The position numbers and the translations under genes are program-made. Positions 25,685 to 37,504 of a DNA stretch of 64,000 bases are shown here, in pieces (positions within the stretch are counted from its first letter, which is position 1; each line of letters begins with the position of its first letter). Source of the DNA: Tetmemena sp. SeJ-2015 (lineage: Eukaryota; Ciliophora; Spirotrichea; Sporadotrichida; Oxytrichidae); assembly GCA_027382625.1 (NCBI GenBank), contig JAJKFJ010021372.1:24731-88730 (forward strand), written 5' to 3'. The notes under the pieces are model-generated. The model did not search any database. It was not told where the DNA came from and was given only the letters and a program-made list of their open reading frames with translations.

Positions 25685-28600
25685 ATGAAAAGAATGAAAC
25701 ACAAAATAACTCTTATTTTAAACACAATCTTCCTCTCCCTCTGCTTAAAGCGAAATAAGAATAGCGTTTGGTTCATGTTTTGGATTATTCAATGCAAAGA
25801 ACGACGTGTTTGGAACAATCGCGAGTTTCAATCCGCATTTGTTCTGGCTTTTTATATTTTTGTGGATATGGATGGGTGATGCGGCTTACACTGATAATAT
25901 TCGAATTACTTGTAACATACTTGTAAATATTTACCAATTAAGTGTTCACTGATGATAACTCCATGCCTTTGAATTACTACGAGGGAAGACTCAAAGCTAC
26001 TTATTACGAACCTAGTAAGTAAATAAAATGCTTTTTAAGTTTATGAAGTTCATTAATTTTCTTTAGACTACTAAAGGATGCGAGAGTCGAATAAAACTAA
26101 AATCATAGGATTTGGGATGATCATGATTATGGAATTGGAAATGGAGATAAGGATTACTATAAGAAAGATCAGGCGAGGGATATCTTCTTGGATAATAAAA
26201 TTTGCATTTTTATTTATCTAAATTTAAATTCATAAAATCTGATTTAAGTTGAGATATATAAAAAAAGTTCGTTGATAAAAAAATGTTTAAATTATCCATG
26301 AAAAAGTTTTAACTAAAAAAATTTATATTTCTTATATTTATTTATATAAGCATAAACAAAGCAAGATCCTCTTGAATTTTATTTGAGCATTCATATTACT
26401 AATAATTTTATTTTTAAGTATATAAATCAGGTTCTTGAAAGTTGTTGAATATTGTTAAATATATCGATTATTTCATTCCAGCGCTTTATAATTAAATGAA
26501 TGATTTATATTATTGGATTTTATTGAAGAAGCGCAAACATCAGAGAGGAGAAGAGAAAAGGGGACTGGTTTGTACTAGGATTATATCTTAGAGGAGGATC
26601 TTCTTAGTTAGAACGGAAGTGAAAGTCTCAAAGTTTCTATACATGTGTTTTATTATTTATTCTATTTATTTTGAATGTGATTTTAATGGACGTTCGATAT
26701 GATTTTGACCGAGCCAATAATGATAGAATTGGAGATAAGCAAATTTTATCAAATTAAATTCTATTGAGGCAATAATTATTTTTAGGAGAGAGATACGAAA
26801 AGTTAGGGAAGATTAATAGATGAAAGCCAATTTAATTTTTTAAAACATCAGACCAAATATAAAGATAGTAGCAATTAATTTTTGTCCTTATATGTAGAAG
26901 TTTTATTTTATTTTTAGTATTTATAAAAATGGATTTTTATACATTTATATTTTATAAATGTAATGGCTGCGAACTATTCTTAGAAAATAAAGTAATATAA
27001 CACTTTTTATAAGTGGGATCAATATTCTGCCAGACAGAAGATTCATAATTGAAGAATTCGACTGACAAAAAATTTAATTCAAAATTATTATAAATTAATC
27101 CTAGATCAAAAGTAAAAAGACGAAAATATCAATTTTAAGAATAATAAAATTAACTTTTAATAAACAGTAAGTCCTTAAAGTATTTTAATAAGATTAATAT
27201 TTATTTAAAATTGTAAAAAAAATATATTTAAAATAAAAAATAAGAATATCTAATTGCTTACTAACTCAATAAATTTAACTGAATATAAAGATTTTATGAA
27301 TTTATTATATTTAAATATATCATAATTTTGAACTCACTTGAATAAAAAATTGGAGTAGATTAGGTAATCAAAAAAACTTAATTAAATCTATTAAACCTTG
27401 AAATATTTGTTCTGGAACAGGGTTTATGTTAGTGGTGCTATTTCTGAATGGAGGTATACTGAGGTGTGGTGGAGGTGTTTAAGAGAGAGAATTGAGCATG
27501 AGACTTTAACAATCCCCATTGGTCTAGGTGGCTAGGATATTCGGCTTTCACCCGGAAGGCCCGGGTTCGAGTCCCGGATGGGGAGATCTTTTTCCCACAA
27601 CTCAATTTTTACTATTACTCTTTAATTCAATTAGCAGCAAGTCATCAGCTGGGATAGTTTTACTCAGGAGCAGAAATAATTTTTTTTAATGATCATTAAT
27701 TTCATTCTTTATTTTACAATTACCATCTAGATCCAATAACAAATTAATATTAATTAAAATTAAGAGGCTCATAAAATAAATGTAATTTATTATATTATTT
27801 TACAATTTTTTTCCTCTTTAACTGTATATACATCGTTATATTAAGCATATCTAAAAAAAATTTTAGCGAAAAATACTTAGACACTAACTTTTTATATTTA
27901 TATTATTTTTATTATGATAATATCTAAATTAGCTTTGTCATCTATAATTTTTATTATAAGTTATTTGACTGGCAAAATAAGTAAAGGCTTTTGATAGATC
28001 TGATAAGAGATACAAAATATTTAATTTTAGATGACCCTTTAGCTAAGAAGAACGGGTTGATTTTCCTGTCTGGGGATGTCCACTTTGCTGAAATATTCCA
28101 TAGTAACTGTGAATCCCTTTCAACTGGCTATAACTTGATAGAGGTTACTTCAAGTGGGCTGACACATGATTCTAGACTTCTGGGTCTTGGATAAATATTT
28201 CTTAAAGCTACCACTTCTCCATTTTGGACAAACTAACCGAGATTTATTGCCAAGAACTTTGGTCTCTTAAAAATAATAAGAAGTAATATTGACGATCATG
28301 ATGTCGATATTCAAATAGAGATTATTACGGAATTATATTGATCATATATACCTTTAAATGTTTTAATTTAAAGAATAAAGACATAGAAGGTCAAACTCAA
28401 ATCAGTAAGACACTTTCTCTAAATAGAGAACTCAAACCAAACAGAGATATCGTAGACAAGAGAGGCAAAATGTGTCAAGCAGTTCACTAAAAGCATAATA
28501 ACGTTTTGCAGATGAATAATACACTCTCTCTAATTATCAATGAGAAGTACAAGAGTTTAATTGTGGTCTATAGAATATAAAAATTAATTTATAAGCTATT

Positions 28601-28709
28601 GATAATCGAGATGCTGATAGGGTCCGTAATAGCTTGGCTTATCACTCTATCCACCAAATTATTAAAGAAGATAAAGCGTGTCAGAAACACTAATACATCA
28701 ATATTTTGA
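25685..28709 (+). CDS. PhoD-like metallophosphatase with C-terminal membrane anchor
   Basis: Predicted secreted or membrane-bound alkaline phosphatase/phosphodiesterase of the PhoD type. The start MKRMKHKITLILNTIFLSLC looks like a signal peptide. Metal-site motifs appear in order: MGDAAYTDN (about 25880), WDDHDYGIGNGDKDYYKKDQ (26118-26180), MDVRYDFDRANNDRIGDKQ (about 26690-26745), INILPDRRF (27017-27050), and IFLSGDVHFAEIFHSN (28060-28110). The C terminus ends with a hydrophobic helix (LLIIEMLIGSVIAWLITLST) and TGA at 28707-28709. A 53-bp intron lies near 26010-26065, an IES at 25845-25862, and larger inserts at about 26210-26480, 26770-27010 and 27065-27975; the last contains a tRNA gene. 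One base is missing near 26110, before WDDHD. Confidence 0.8.
25845..25862 (+). other. In-frame IES, 18 bp, pointer TGG
   Basis: TGG at 25845-25847 and 25863-25865. Excision gives NPHLFWIWMGDAAYTDN, which fits the Pro-x-x-x-Trp-x-Gly-Asp pattern of PhoD proteins. Confidence 0.7.
27399..27634. repeat. 236-bp tRNA-containing repeat, copy 1
   Basis: Same length as copy 2 (34028-34263) with no gaps. By eye there are 6 mismatches, all in the 114 bp upstream of the tRNA; the tRNA and the 3' flank are identical. Confidence 0.85.
27513..27585 (+). tRNA. tRNA-Glu (UUC)
   Basis: Full cloverleaf: acceptor TCCCCAT pairs with ATGGGGA, D-arm with A box TGGTCTAGGTGG, anticodon loop CTTTCAC (anticodon TTC), T-arm CCGGG-TTCGAGT-CCCGG with B box. 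A T-run follows directly (ATCTTTTT), a typical Pol III terminator. No intron, no encoded CCA. Lies on the same strand as the surrounding PhoD gene. Confidence 0.95.
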
Positions 28710-28834
28710 AAATGAAAGTAACAAAATACAACTTTGTTTTAGATTCATCATTTGATATAAATGTTAAACTTAAATATGTAGTGTTTAAAGTTTGAGAAGC
28801 AATGATGGTAATAAATTAATAAATAAATTGATAA

Positions 28835-29277
28835 ATGGCAAGTTTGTTGACTGAGTTCCACTTCCACCTCTCTCAAGTGCCCGCTCACTTCGACTTCGAT
28901 AACTCTAACTTCGATGTCAAGAACATCTACGAGTTCTATCACCTCAAGGTAAGCCCTGATACTAATACTCCATTGCAGTCAATGTGAAGATGCACAGTTA
29001 TATTAACTAGAAGATATAAACGAGTTTAATGGCTACTTTCTTCTATAAAGAATATCATCTTAACAATTTATGTAGCATCAAAAGACTCCTGTTTCATCAG
29101 TACTTGACCAATCATTAAATTAATTCATTCACATTCTATTCTACAACTTAATTGTGTGAATGGTTTGCATCTCCTCTCTCCCAACTCAGCCAGAGCAAGG
29201 CAGACTACGAGCAACTTTACGTTAAGTCAAAGCTCGTCTCAGATCTCGCTCAGCAAGTCCACAACAAATCCCAGTGA
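28835..29277 (+). CDS. Small conserved-looking protein, unrecognised
   Basis: The ATG at 28835 gives MASLLTEFHFHLSQVPAHFD and a first exon ending ..NIYEFYHLK. A 30-bp GT..AG intron (28949-28978) follows, then a long TGA-free frame through SYINQKIQTSLMATFFYKEY and an end of ..SDLAQQVHNKSQ with TGA at 29275-29277. About 138 residues. Both exons are well formed and codon use is balanced, so the gene is likely real. No family recognised; no membrane segment or signal peptide. Confidence 0.6.
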
Positions 29278-29673
29278 GCACAGAATACTGCTTGCTCTGA
29301 GAGCAACCAATAAATTACTAGCCACACTTAATGTTCAATTAATTTACATGCTCAGATTTTAAATTCTAATTTTTATTTCATTTCAGAATCGTAAAATTAA
29401 TTATCCCTTCATTTTAAATTTACTTAAACACATTTTATTATGTTCTAAGTCAGAGCAGATCGATGAAAGATGAAGATGGCTAAGATTGCAAACTTTTAAT
29501 CCAAACGAGCGAGATCTTTTGGATGAAGGATCAAGAAAGGTTTTTGCGATCATTATTTAACCTTAAGCAAGTTCAACTAATATAATTATTGCAATCATGA
29601 ATCAATGCTGAAGTCACCCACTCCATATTCAAACTTGCATTGACTAAGAGACAGTAATAATTGATTTAAATTA
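29278..29673. other. Intergenic spacer
   Basis: AT-rich; nothing supported apart from being the likely 3' region of the small gene and 5' region of the transporter. Confidence 0.5.
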
Positions 29674-31594
29674 ATGAAAAAGATAGAACCACCCCCTTCG
29701 CCCTTTATAACTTCAATTAACAACAGAGAAGACTTCAATGAGTTGCTCAGAAGTCAGAGTGAGATGAGTAGGGATGACAACTCTGAAAATGATGAGGCAG
29801 CAAATAACTTGATCAGAGAAATGCTTCCTAAAGGAATTCACCATAGTGTTACTTAGCAGAGGCAACTTACAGAGCACTGTTTTTAGAAGTGTGGAGGCTT
29901 CAAAAGGTACTACTGCAAATAATTATTAACTTTTATACTAATGGATTGCTTGCATCATCATTATCTTGGGAATGGATTGCTCAGGCTTTATAAATGAGTC
30001 ACTCTTCCTGCTCAACCTAAAGCCTAATTACTAGTGCCAGGACTCACTTGATTAAACTGTGTGGCATTCTTGCGATAAACAGCAACTGTGTGATGACTCA
30101 ACCTAGTCATTCAAGCCTGATGTCGTCTATCGAATAGACCCAGATGATCCAGAGTCAATTGATAATTGGTACACTACCTTGGGTCTGCTCTGTAAAGGAG
30201 ATCAAACTGCTATTGATTTCTTATGGGTCTGCTTGCTGGCTGGGTTTGGAGTGGGCTTAGTTGTCTTCCCAATCATTTCTGATAAGTTAGGCAGGAAAAA
30301 GTATTATAAATTGCTCTTATTTAAAAGACTTTCATGATTGGCGTTGCCCTGCACGCGATGCTTGCTGGGACAATTCTTTTGTTGAAAGAGGTGACTTGGT
30401 TCTACTCTGTGATATTTCTGGTGGGGATGGAGTACCCAGCCAGATTCATAGTCGGATACATCTACATCAGTGAGTTGTGTCCTCAGAGTGTGCGACCTAT
30501 ATTCACATCAGCTGCTTTGTTCTGTCTCTATCAAGTGATTACCTTCTGCTGTATCTACTTCTCTTTGATTTAAATTTCATGCAGTTTAAATTTATTTCTA
30601 AGCACTGGTTCACTTATGAAATAATCGGACTCATAGTAACTGGAGTTGCACTAATTGGGTCAATATGGTTGACTGAGTCTCCACTGTTCCTTATTTCCAA
30701 AGGCATGTACGCTAAGTCCTACAGAGTACTCAAGAGGATAGCTAAAATCAATGGGAAGAAATTCAACAAAATCCACTTCAGATTCTCCACGAGGAAGTTC
30801 ACTCAGGATAGTGATGACGAATTGGAACAGACTGTCTCAGATCCTAATGTATGGATAGAAAGAGGCTCATTAAGGCTCTCTCAATTACAAATAGAAGATA
30901 AAGAATAAGTAACAGAGTTGAACTTGCAGGAAGAGGAGAAGAGAGAAAAGAAAATTAAAGCTAAGTAAGAGATGAAGTTCACAGATATCTTTTTCAAAAG
31001 CACTCTCAGAACTAACTCTATAGTTCACATCATAAAATCCATTGTTTAAGTTCTTTTGATTTGCTGGATGGCAACTTAGTTCTCTTTCAGAATGCTTCTT
31101 AATTTGATGAATCTGACAATTGACAGCACTTTTATGGATTACCTGATATCGGCTAACTCAGCAGCACTTGGATTAATTTTGGCGCCTACTTCTATATTAG
31201 CAGACCTGAAAGCACAAAGAAACTTATTGTGATTTCTTAACTAACAGTATGCGATCTAATATTTTTATGCCTGCTTGCACTGATGTTCATAGGGTTCTAC
31301 AAAGTGTCTGTGGCAGTCTAGATATTTGGAAGTTTGGCTACTTTTGCGACGGCAGCGACTTCAAATGCTCTCTTCCTTACAACTTAATTTTAAACGTATG
31401 AGATGTATCCAAACTGCTACATGACAAGCATAATGAGCATACTGCTGATCCTTGCTTCCATATTCAGCATAACTGCAGAGCCAGTGGCTAGACTTGTAGA
31501 GCTGCCCTACTCTATTATTGTATTCGCAGGTGTGAATCTCCTATCTGGACTCCTCACAGCCAAATTTATGAAAGTTAAAATGAGATCAGTGTGA
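29674..31594 (+). CDS. SLC22-like organic ion transporter (major facilitator superfamily)
   Basis: Predicted 12-helix membrane carrier. Seen: cytosolic N terminus MKKIEPPPSPFITSINN; helix 1 (WIACIIIILGMDCSGFINES); a large Cys-containing loop between helices 1 and 2 (CQDSLDQTVWHSCDK, CDDSTQ), typical of SLC22; the MFS signature SDKLGRKK; MIGVALHAMLAGTILLL; TESPLFLISKG at the end of helix 6; a long charged loop between helices 6 and 7 (DDELEQTVSDPNVWIERG); and helices 7-12 to MRSV and TGA at 31592-31594. Three clear IESs restore the frame (29918-29939, 30297-30322, 30568-30593). One base is missing in the T-run near 31177. Substrate cannot be inferred. Confidence 0.85.
29918..29939 (+). other. 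IES, 22 bp, pointer AAT
   Basis: AAT at 29918-29920 and 29940-29942. Excision joins KRYYCK to WIACIIIILGM. Confidence 0.75.
30297..30322 (+). other. IES, 26 bp, pointer AAAAG
   Basis: AAAAG at 30297-30301 and 30323-30327. Excision gives SDKLGRKKTFMIGVALHA, the MFS loop 2-3 signature followed by helix 3. Confidence 0.85.
30568..30593 (+). other. IES, 26 bp, pointer ATTT
   Basis: ATTT at 30568-30571 and 30594-30597. Excision joins CCIYFSLI to SKHWFTYEIIGL in one frame. Confidence 0.8.
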
Positions 31595-31705
31595 ATTTAT
31601 TTATCTAACAAGTTGATTTTTCTCAAATCTATGCTGGTGGAGGAAGGATTTAAATTTTAACGACTCATTACTTTTTTATTAAAACATCAAATAATAAACT
31701 GTTTA

Positions 31706-33637
31706 ATGTCTGCGAGAAACTCATCTTCCCATAGCAGAGCAAGGCATGCCAAGTGCGTCTCCATGCAAATCTCAGATCTTAAAACTAGTAGAGATACTAA
31801 TAGCTCAAGTCTAAACTACAAACAACAATCTAAGGTAATGAAGAGATCGAGTTCAAAAGATAACATCAAGACTATGGCATCTCAATATAAAGATAGCCTA
31901 AATTTGACACAAAGAGAAATCATCTAGAATAAAGACAGCAAATTTAAAATACTAAAGCTTCAGATCAAATCAGAAAACATAACTAGATCTATAACAAATG
32001 ACGCCAATCAAGTTAAATTTACAGTCTTTAATTGTAAAAATATTTACTGTAAAATTTAATCTACTTTCAATAAGAAATAATTTTTTTCAAATGAAAAATA
32101 AATTTGATGTTTATTAAAGTTTATTTAGCTTTCATATATGAATGATATCAATAGATTAAAAGGCAGACCCACATCTAACTTCTCGATCTTTTAATAACAG
32201 CAAAAGCAAGACTGCGCTTAATAAAACAATGGATTAAAACCCTGAGAGACTGAAAGAGTATTTACAGGAAATTCAAAATGGATATAGAAAGATTCAGGAG
32301 AAATTAACTCTACTAGAGAGTACGAGTAGGCCTCTTGAAAAGTTAGAAGATTTCACAAATACTAATAAACAAGTTTAAGTGAAAGTGATTTGGGAAGTTA
32401 GCGAAATATAGAATTCTTAAAGTCTAAGCTGAATCCTATCTATATGAACGATACCTAAAACATGACGCAGTCAGTAATGCTCGCAGATCAATCTATATCT
32501 ACTGGCAGCTAGAGCTTACTAGATCTAGAAGATTTAGGAATCTGCAATCTAGATTTACAAACTAGAAATACTGAGCAATATTTTAGAGATAACAAAATTT
32601 ATACCGATTTATTATATTTCTGATAGCACCACCCAATTAAAATCTGTACATAATCAACCAGAAGAGATTTCTAAAGCTTCACTACTTCAAGAATAAGGAA
32701 ATAACAAAGAAAAGAAAGTATATAAATAATTAGATAAGGAAAATGATAATTCACAAAATCTACAAATTAAATTCAATCAGTAAGAGCATAAATAGAACAT
32801 ATCTCTGAAGAACACTTAGAAAGTTGTGAATTTATAACAAAATATTGCTTCTTCTTAAGGAAATAACTAGAAAGCATAAATTACAATCCTAAGTCAATAG
32901 CATCCAAATTATCTAAGTTCTTAATACAAGAAAGCTTTTATTTTTTAGCGTTAAACGTAAATCACGTTTAGAATGACCAACTGATAAAGAAAATGAAAAG
33001 AGCGTCATAAAATCTTTGCCTTAGATTAAGAAACTATCCTTCAGTAGATTAAGAGCCAAAGAAGTCTTTTTATTTCAAAATAAGAGATGAAGCAATACCA
33101 TATCAAGCACAGAATTATGGCTAATAAATTAATAAATCAAATTCACACAATAAAAGTTAGAGTAGAGCAAGTTCCCAAACTTAATTGACTACACGTAGAA
33201 CTCATACTAAAACATAGAGTAACATAAACTATAATCTTAATTTAAATACTCAGATGATTCCTTCTTAATATATTCTCCAATTTTCTTCTACTCAAAATTT
33301 GCACTCCCAAAGCTCCCTTGAAAGGAAGAGAAAGCAAGAAGCCTAAGTATTTTTTATTTTAAAAGAAGTAATAAAGAATAAAGAAAGTAGCAGATAATAA
33401 CTTAAGGGATCATTTATAATATATAAAATTCATTTAATGAGAACTAGAAAAGTCGAGTCACGCTCACCGCTAGCTAAAGCAAATCTAAAATATAGACTAT
33501 AAGCAACTTAAAATAGGCTAACAAAAGTTCTTAGAAATCAAATTCAAAGAGCAAGCGCAAATCAAGCATAATTTAAACTAAGGGCTAGCAAAAATAAAAT
33601 GAAAAAGACAAATTCATTCTCTATCCTGATAAAATGA
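31706..33637 (+). CDS. Ser/Lys/Gln-rich protein with short coiled-coil stretches
   Basis: Not recognised. The ATG at 31706 gives MSARNSSSHSRARHAKCVSM, then basic, Ser-rich sequence to about 32060. After an AT-rich interruption, a helical stretch at 32235-32380 reads NPERLKEYLQEIQNGYRKIQ. The rest is Asn/Gln/Lys-rich low complexity. The stop at 33635-33637 is one of two candidates, since frame choice in the last 150 bp is ambiguous. Several IESs or introns must lie inside. Confidence 0.4.
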
Positions 33638-34027
33638 TACTCACTTCCAGATTCTTAATTAAAAAAGAATGAACCAAGAAACCAATATATTATCATTTTA
33701 TGATATTTTTAATTTCTAGAAAACAAAATTTAAATAAGACATTAGCAAAATAAAAGTTTTACACAAGAAAAATAATTTATTATACAATTGCTAATTACTT
33801 ATTTTAAACCATTGATAGATAGCTTCAAACTTAATTTCGAAAGATCAAGCATCATAAATCAAAATTTCAACAATACTCTAGAGAATGAATGATTAACCTT
33901 ATAATTCAGTCTGAAAGAATCATTTATATTTTTCAAATTCTATTTCTTTAAAACTATGTATAAAGGGTTATTAATCTTAGTATACAATTAATTAGGGATT
34001 AAATGATAAAATTTCTGAATCTAACCC

Positions 34028-34263
34028 TGAAATATTTGTTCTGGAACAGGGTTTATGTAAGTGGTGGTATTTCTGAATGGAGGTATAATGAAGTGCGGTG
34101 GAGTTGTTTAAGAGAGAGAATTGAGCATGAGACTTTAACAATCCCCATTGGTCTAGGTGGCTAGGATATTCGGCTTTCACCCGGAAGGCCCGGGTTCGAG
34201 TCCCGGATGGGGAGATCTTTTTCCCACAACTCAATTTTTACTATTACTCTTTAATTCAATTAG
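34028..34263. repeat. 236-bp tRNA-containing repeat, copy 2
   Basis: Partner of copy 1 at 27399-27634. Here it lies between genes, not inside one. Confidence 0.85.
34142..34214 (+). tRNA. tRNA-Glu (UUC)
   Basis: Identical to the tRNA at 27513-27585, including the T-run terminator and the next ~45 bases. Confidence 0.95.
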
Positions 34264-34454
34264 GACCAAGTAATAAGCTGATTTTAAATTTCTGAGAGCT
34301 TGACAAATGATTAATACTATGAATTTAAATTTAGGGAGCTTTAATAACTGAGATAACTGAATAGCTTAACTTAAATATTCTAAGCATACATTATTTCATA
34401 TAAGTTTTATGGGATACTGCTATTCGATAATTTATAATTGCCCTATTTATGCGT

Positions 34455-35515
34455 TCACTTGCAGCAGCCTCCATCTCCTTTTTTGCTCTTTGATGATTTT
34501 TTGCTTGATTATCTATTATTATTCTGTAGCTATACATTCATTTGAGGATCGAAGTCGTCATAAGTAAATAAATCTAACTATCATATCCGTTGACTTTTAG
34601 TACACCGCGAGTGTTCATTTTCTTTTTAGGGGCGTCATCTTGAACTACTGACCTCGATGCAAGAATCTTCTTGGATATAGTTTAGAAGAGTTCAATTACG
34701 CCAGCACCTGTCTTTGCGCTCGTGCTGATGTGCTCACTTCCAACTGATCTTGCATAACTAAAGAAAGTATGAGATTTAGCTTGCTGTAAATAGCAACGCA
34801 GGATATGTGATATTTTATTTTTGGATAAATTAATCTGAGTTGATACGATGATAAGATGATGAGGAAGAACTTACTTTTCAGCTTCTTCAAGAGGAATAAT
34901 TCTATTCTGCATGTCGCATTTATTCCCAGCTATGATTATAGGCGTCTCCTTAGGGAGGTATTTCCTGAGCTCCTTGATCCAAATGTTGACTTTAGTGAAG
35001 GAGTCCTAGTCAGTGATGTCGTAGACTATCAGCGCTCCTATATCCAGTTTTAAAACACTTCTATCTTTAATGCAGTGGAGATATCTTAAATTGAATGAAT
35101 ACTGATGCTTATATTCCTCAGATTCATTAAGTTTAGTCTTAATGCGCTTACCTTCGGCTCCTCTGTAATAGACTGGGTTCAGGGCATGGTAACGTTCTTG
35201 GCCTGCAGTATCCCATATCGTCAATCGCATCTTCTGACCTCCTGGCAAGCTCACTGTGTTTTCCAAGCAACTTGCATCGAGTGTGCTCTCCTGTTTCTAG
35301 TTAATAAAAGAAATATCTTTTTATCTCGTCGAACTGCCCAAGACAAAATCTGACAGTAAGCGATGTCTTCCCCACTCTTGCTAAATTCAAATTATTGATC
35401 TTGAAGGATGGAGATGATATAAGTTCACTGATTCTGCTAAGTGAATGACAATAATTGTTTAGTACTCACCTTCTCCTAGTACGACAATTTTGCTTGGAGT
35501 AGCTTTTGATTCCAT
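34455..35515 (-). CDS. Rab-family small GTPase
   Basis: Predicted membrane-traffic GTPase. The ATG at 35515 gives [14 protein letters not shown]; the P-loop reads [10 protein letters not shown] after splicing a GT..AG intron (35381-35469). Further motifs: [20 protein letters not shown] (switch II), [17 protein letters not shown], and a C-terminal GGCCK ending at TGA (34455-34457), with two Cys for prenylation. Introns also at 35038-35151 and 34758-34874; IESs at 35296-35323 and 34558-34580. The effector region ([10 protein letters not shown]) and [14 protein letters not shown] fit the Rab5/21/22 branch best; subfamily assignment is tentative. Confidence 0.9.
34558..34580 (-). other. IES, 23 bp, pointer TATGA (minus strand)
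   Basis: Copies at + 34558-34562 and 34581-34585 (TCATA). Excision gives [15 protein letters not shown], leading in frame to the prenylated C terminus. Confidence 0.8.
35296..35323 (-). other. IES, 28 bp, pointer AGA (minus strand)
   Basis: Copies at + 35296-35298 and 35324-35326 (TCT). Excision gives [18 protein letters not shown], the Rab switch I/effector region. Confidence 0.75.
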
Positions 35516-36044
35516 TATGTATAATTTTTATCAATATAATTCAGCATTTGCAATTATTTTAGGCGATATATCTTCTGACAAAGAGGTCTAGATTTACTTG
35601 TAAATAACAGTAATATGATCATAAATATCTCTTGTTAGCTGGATTTAGATTTGACTTAGTATTCGCTTTTGAACTTGTTTCAGTGCCTGCCAGATCATTA
35701 CTTCATTAATTTATATCATAAATTTATATATTCTGCTGTCTACGCTCTGTGTTAGTCTTGATTTTACTCCCACGCTTTGTCCCTTCATTGCATTCTCAAG
35801 CATTGCGATTATTATAAATTGCATAAATTAAGAAAAATAAAATGGAAAAATTTAAAATAATTATTAATAAAATTACCTTTTTATTCAATGATATTTTATT
35901 TAAATATAATTAATTATAAAAAAAAACAATGAAATTTTTTAAAAGGAAATTTACTATAAATTAATATTTGAAAGATACTTAAAGCATAATAGAGTGAAAT
36001 ATATATATATTAAATAAATAACAGTATTAAATAAGTAAAATCAA
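35516..36044. other. Intergenic spacer between divergent genes
   Basis: About 530 bp upstream of both the Rab gene (-) and the next (+) gene. AT-rich; no specific promoter element that I can defend. Confidence 0.5.
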
Positions 36045-36487
36045 ATGTCTGAATAGGAAAGTGGCTTAAAAGATGAGTAATCCAAACTAACCTTCGCTGA
36101 AATAGTAGGAAGCTAAAACTAATAAGAGAACATCAAAAACGACCAAAACTTAGCAGCATTTTAGAGTAAACAAATTGGCGGATCGAAAAATGAAGACAAC
36201 AGCTCAACTATCTATCACTAAAATAAGTTCTAAAATTTTGTTTTCAACATCAATATATATTGCGATATGGATTTATGTATAAGCCAGTAAGATGCACCCA
36301 AAAAGGAATAATCATAGAGATTCAAGAAAGCTTGTTTTAACTTCACTAAAATTCCGATAAGACTCCTAACAATAATATTAAGAAATAAATAAAAAAAAAT
36401 AAGAAAAAAAGAGATAGAGAGACTAAAGATGAAAAATAAATAAGGGACCTGATTCATCAATATAATGTTGAGAATATTTCATAATGA
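36045..36487 (+). CDS. Small acidic/basic protein N1, unrecognised
   Basis: The ATG at 36045 gives MSEQESGLKDEQSKLTFAEI, then SKQIGGSKNEDNSSTIYHQN, and after an AT-rich interruption (about 36235-36330) a basic tail KKNKKKRDRETKDEKQIRDL ending at TGA 36485-36487. Gln/Asn/Lys-rich. The 3' part resembles the 3' part of the gene at 37.5-37.9 kb, so the two are probably tandem relatives. No function suggested. Confidence 0.45.
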
Positions 36488-37504
36488 TTTAATTGCAAGT
36501 TAAAATTCAATTAATTAATTAAACTAAATGCTACTATAGCCTATTATGTATTTTTAAAAAAAATTTCAATAAAAAATAATTTATTTTTTAATATTATAGG
36601 ATGAATAAGATTGCGTTATCGCTGGTTGCTGAATTTGAAATTAATTCTTCATCATTTCATAATTAAACAGTAATAAATTTGATAATTAATAAATTTGCTG
36701 ATGAATAATTAAAAGAGTGTGAAAATGGTTATGAGCATGGTGCGCTAATCTCTTTCACATATCCGAGTTTGTAAAAGATTGAACTTAGAAAATGAATGTA
36801 AGTAAACCTTTTTTACCTAATTATTTAGATAATTAATGAGTTTAGCTCAATTTTATGATATTAATGCCTTTTAGTTCACAAATGGGGGATCAGATGAAGA
36901 CAACAGCTCAACTATATACATAAAAAGTGATAACACATTATGACCCAATAAAGACAAAGATAAATTAGAAGCATGCTTATTTTGAAAGCTCTCACAAGTA
37001 TATAACATAGACTCAAAAGACTTGGTAAGTTTTTTGAATATTCTACTTTGATTATGGCTTTTAAGAAATGTCAATTAAAATTAAGAAAAGAAACAGACTT
37101 AAAAAATGAAAGAATAAAAGCAATTGAACTGACTATATAAAATTTGGAATACATAAGATTTTAAATTTCAAATAAAACAATTAATTTGTTAAAAAACACT
37201 TATCTGATTATTTTATTTTAAAAAAAACCATATTATCTTATTTTGTAAAATTTAAAAGCTATTCTGTTTTTAAATAAATAATTTCTCTTCTGTACAATTT
37301 CTATAAAGACTTTATGCATCCTATAATTTAGTATTATAAATTTTAAGAGAGGAGTATTCGACAATGTGATGCTAGTTCAATGATTCTAAGTATTAGGTTT
37401 TAATTATAATAATTGGAAGAAAAGTTAGTATTTTAAAACAATTCTTAAGACGATGAATATAAGATAAAGTTATTATTTTTAAAATATTTTATTTAAAAAA
37501 CTTA
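36488..37504. other. Spacer with a relic of the N1 gene
   Basis: Around 36880-37040 one frame reads GGSDEDNSSTIYIKSDN, close to GGSKNEDNSSTIYH of the upstream gene, but without a start or a long frame. It looks like a degraded third copy. The rest is AT-rich. Confidence 0.45.

Larger units (their letters stand above)
27065..27975 (+). other. Long IES (about 0.9 kb) carrying a tRNA gene
   Basis: Lies between the PhoD segments ending ..PDRRFIIEEF and starting RLLIDLIRDT, which are close together in the family. I could not fix the pointer. The insert holds the 236-bp unit with tRNA-Glu. Confidence 0.6.
33638..34454. other. Intergenic region holding tRNA copy 2
   Basis: AT-rich apart from the 236-bp tRNA unit at 34028-34263; nothing else supported. 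Confidence 0.6.
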
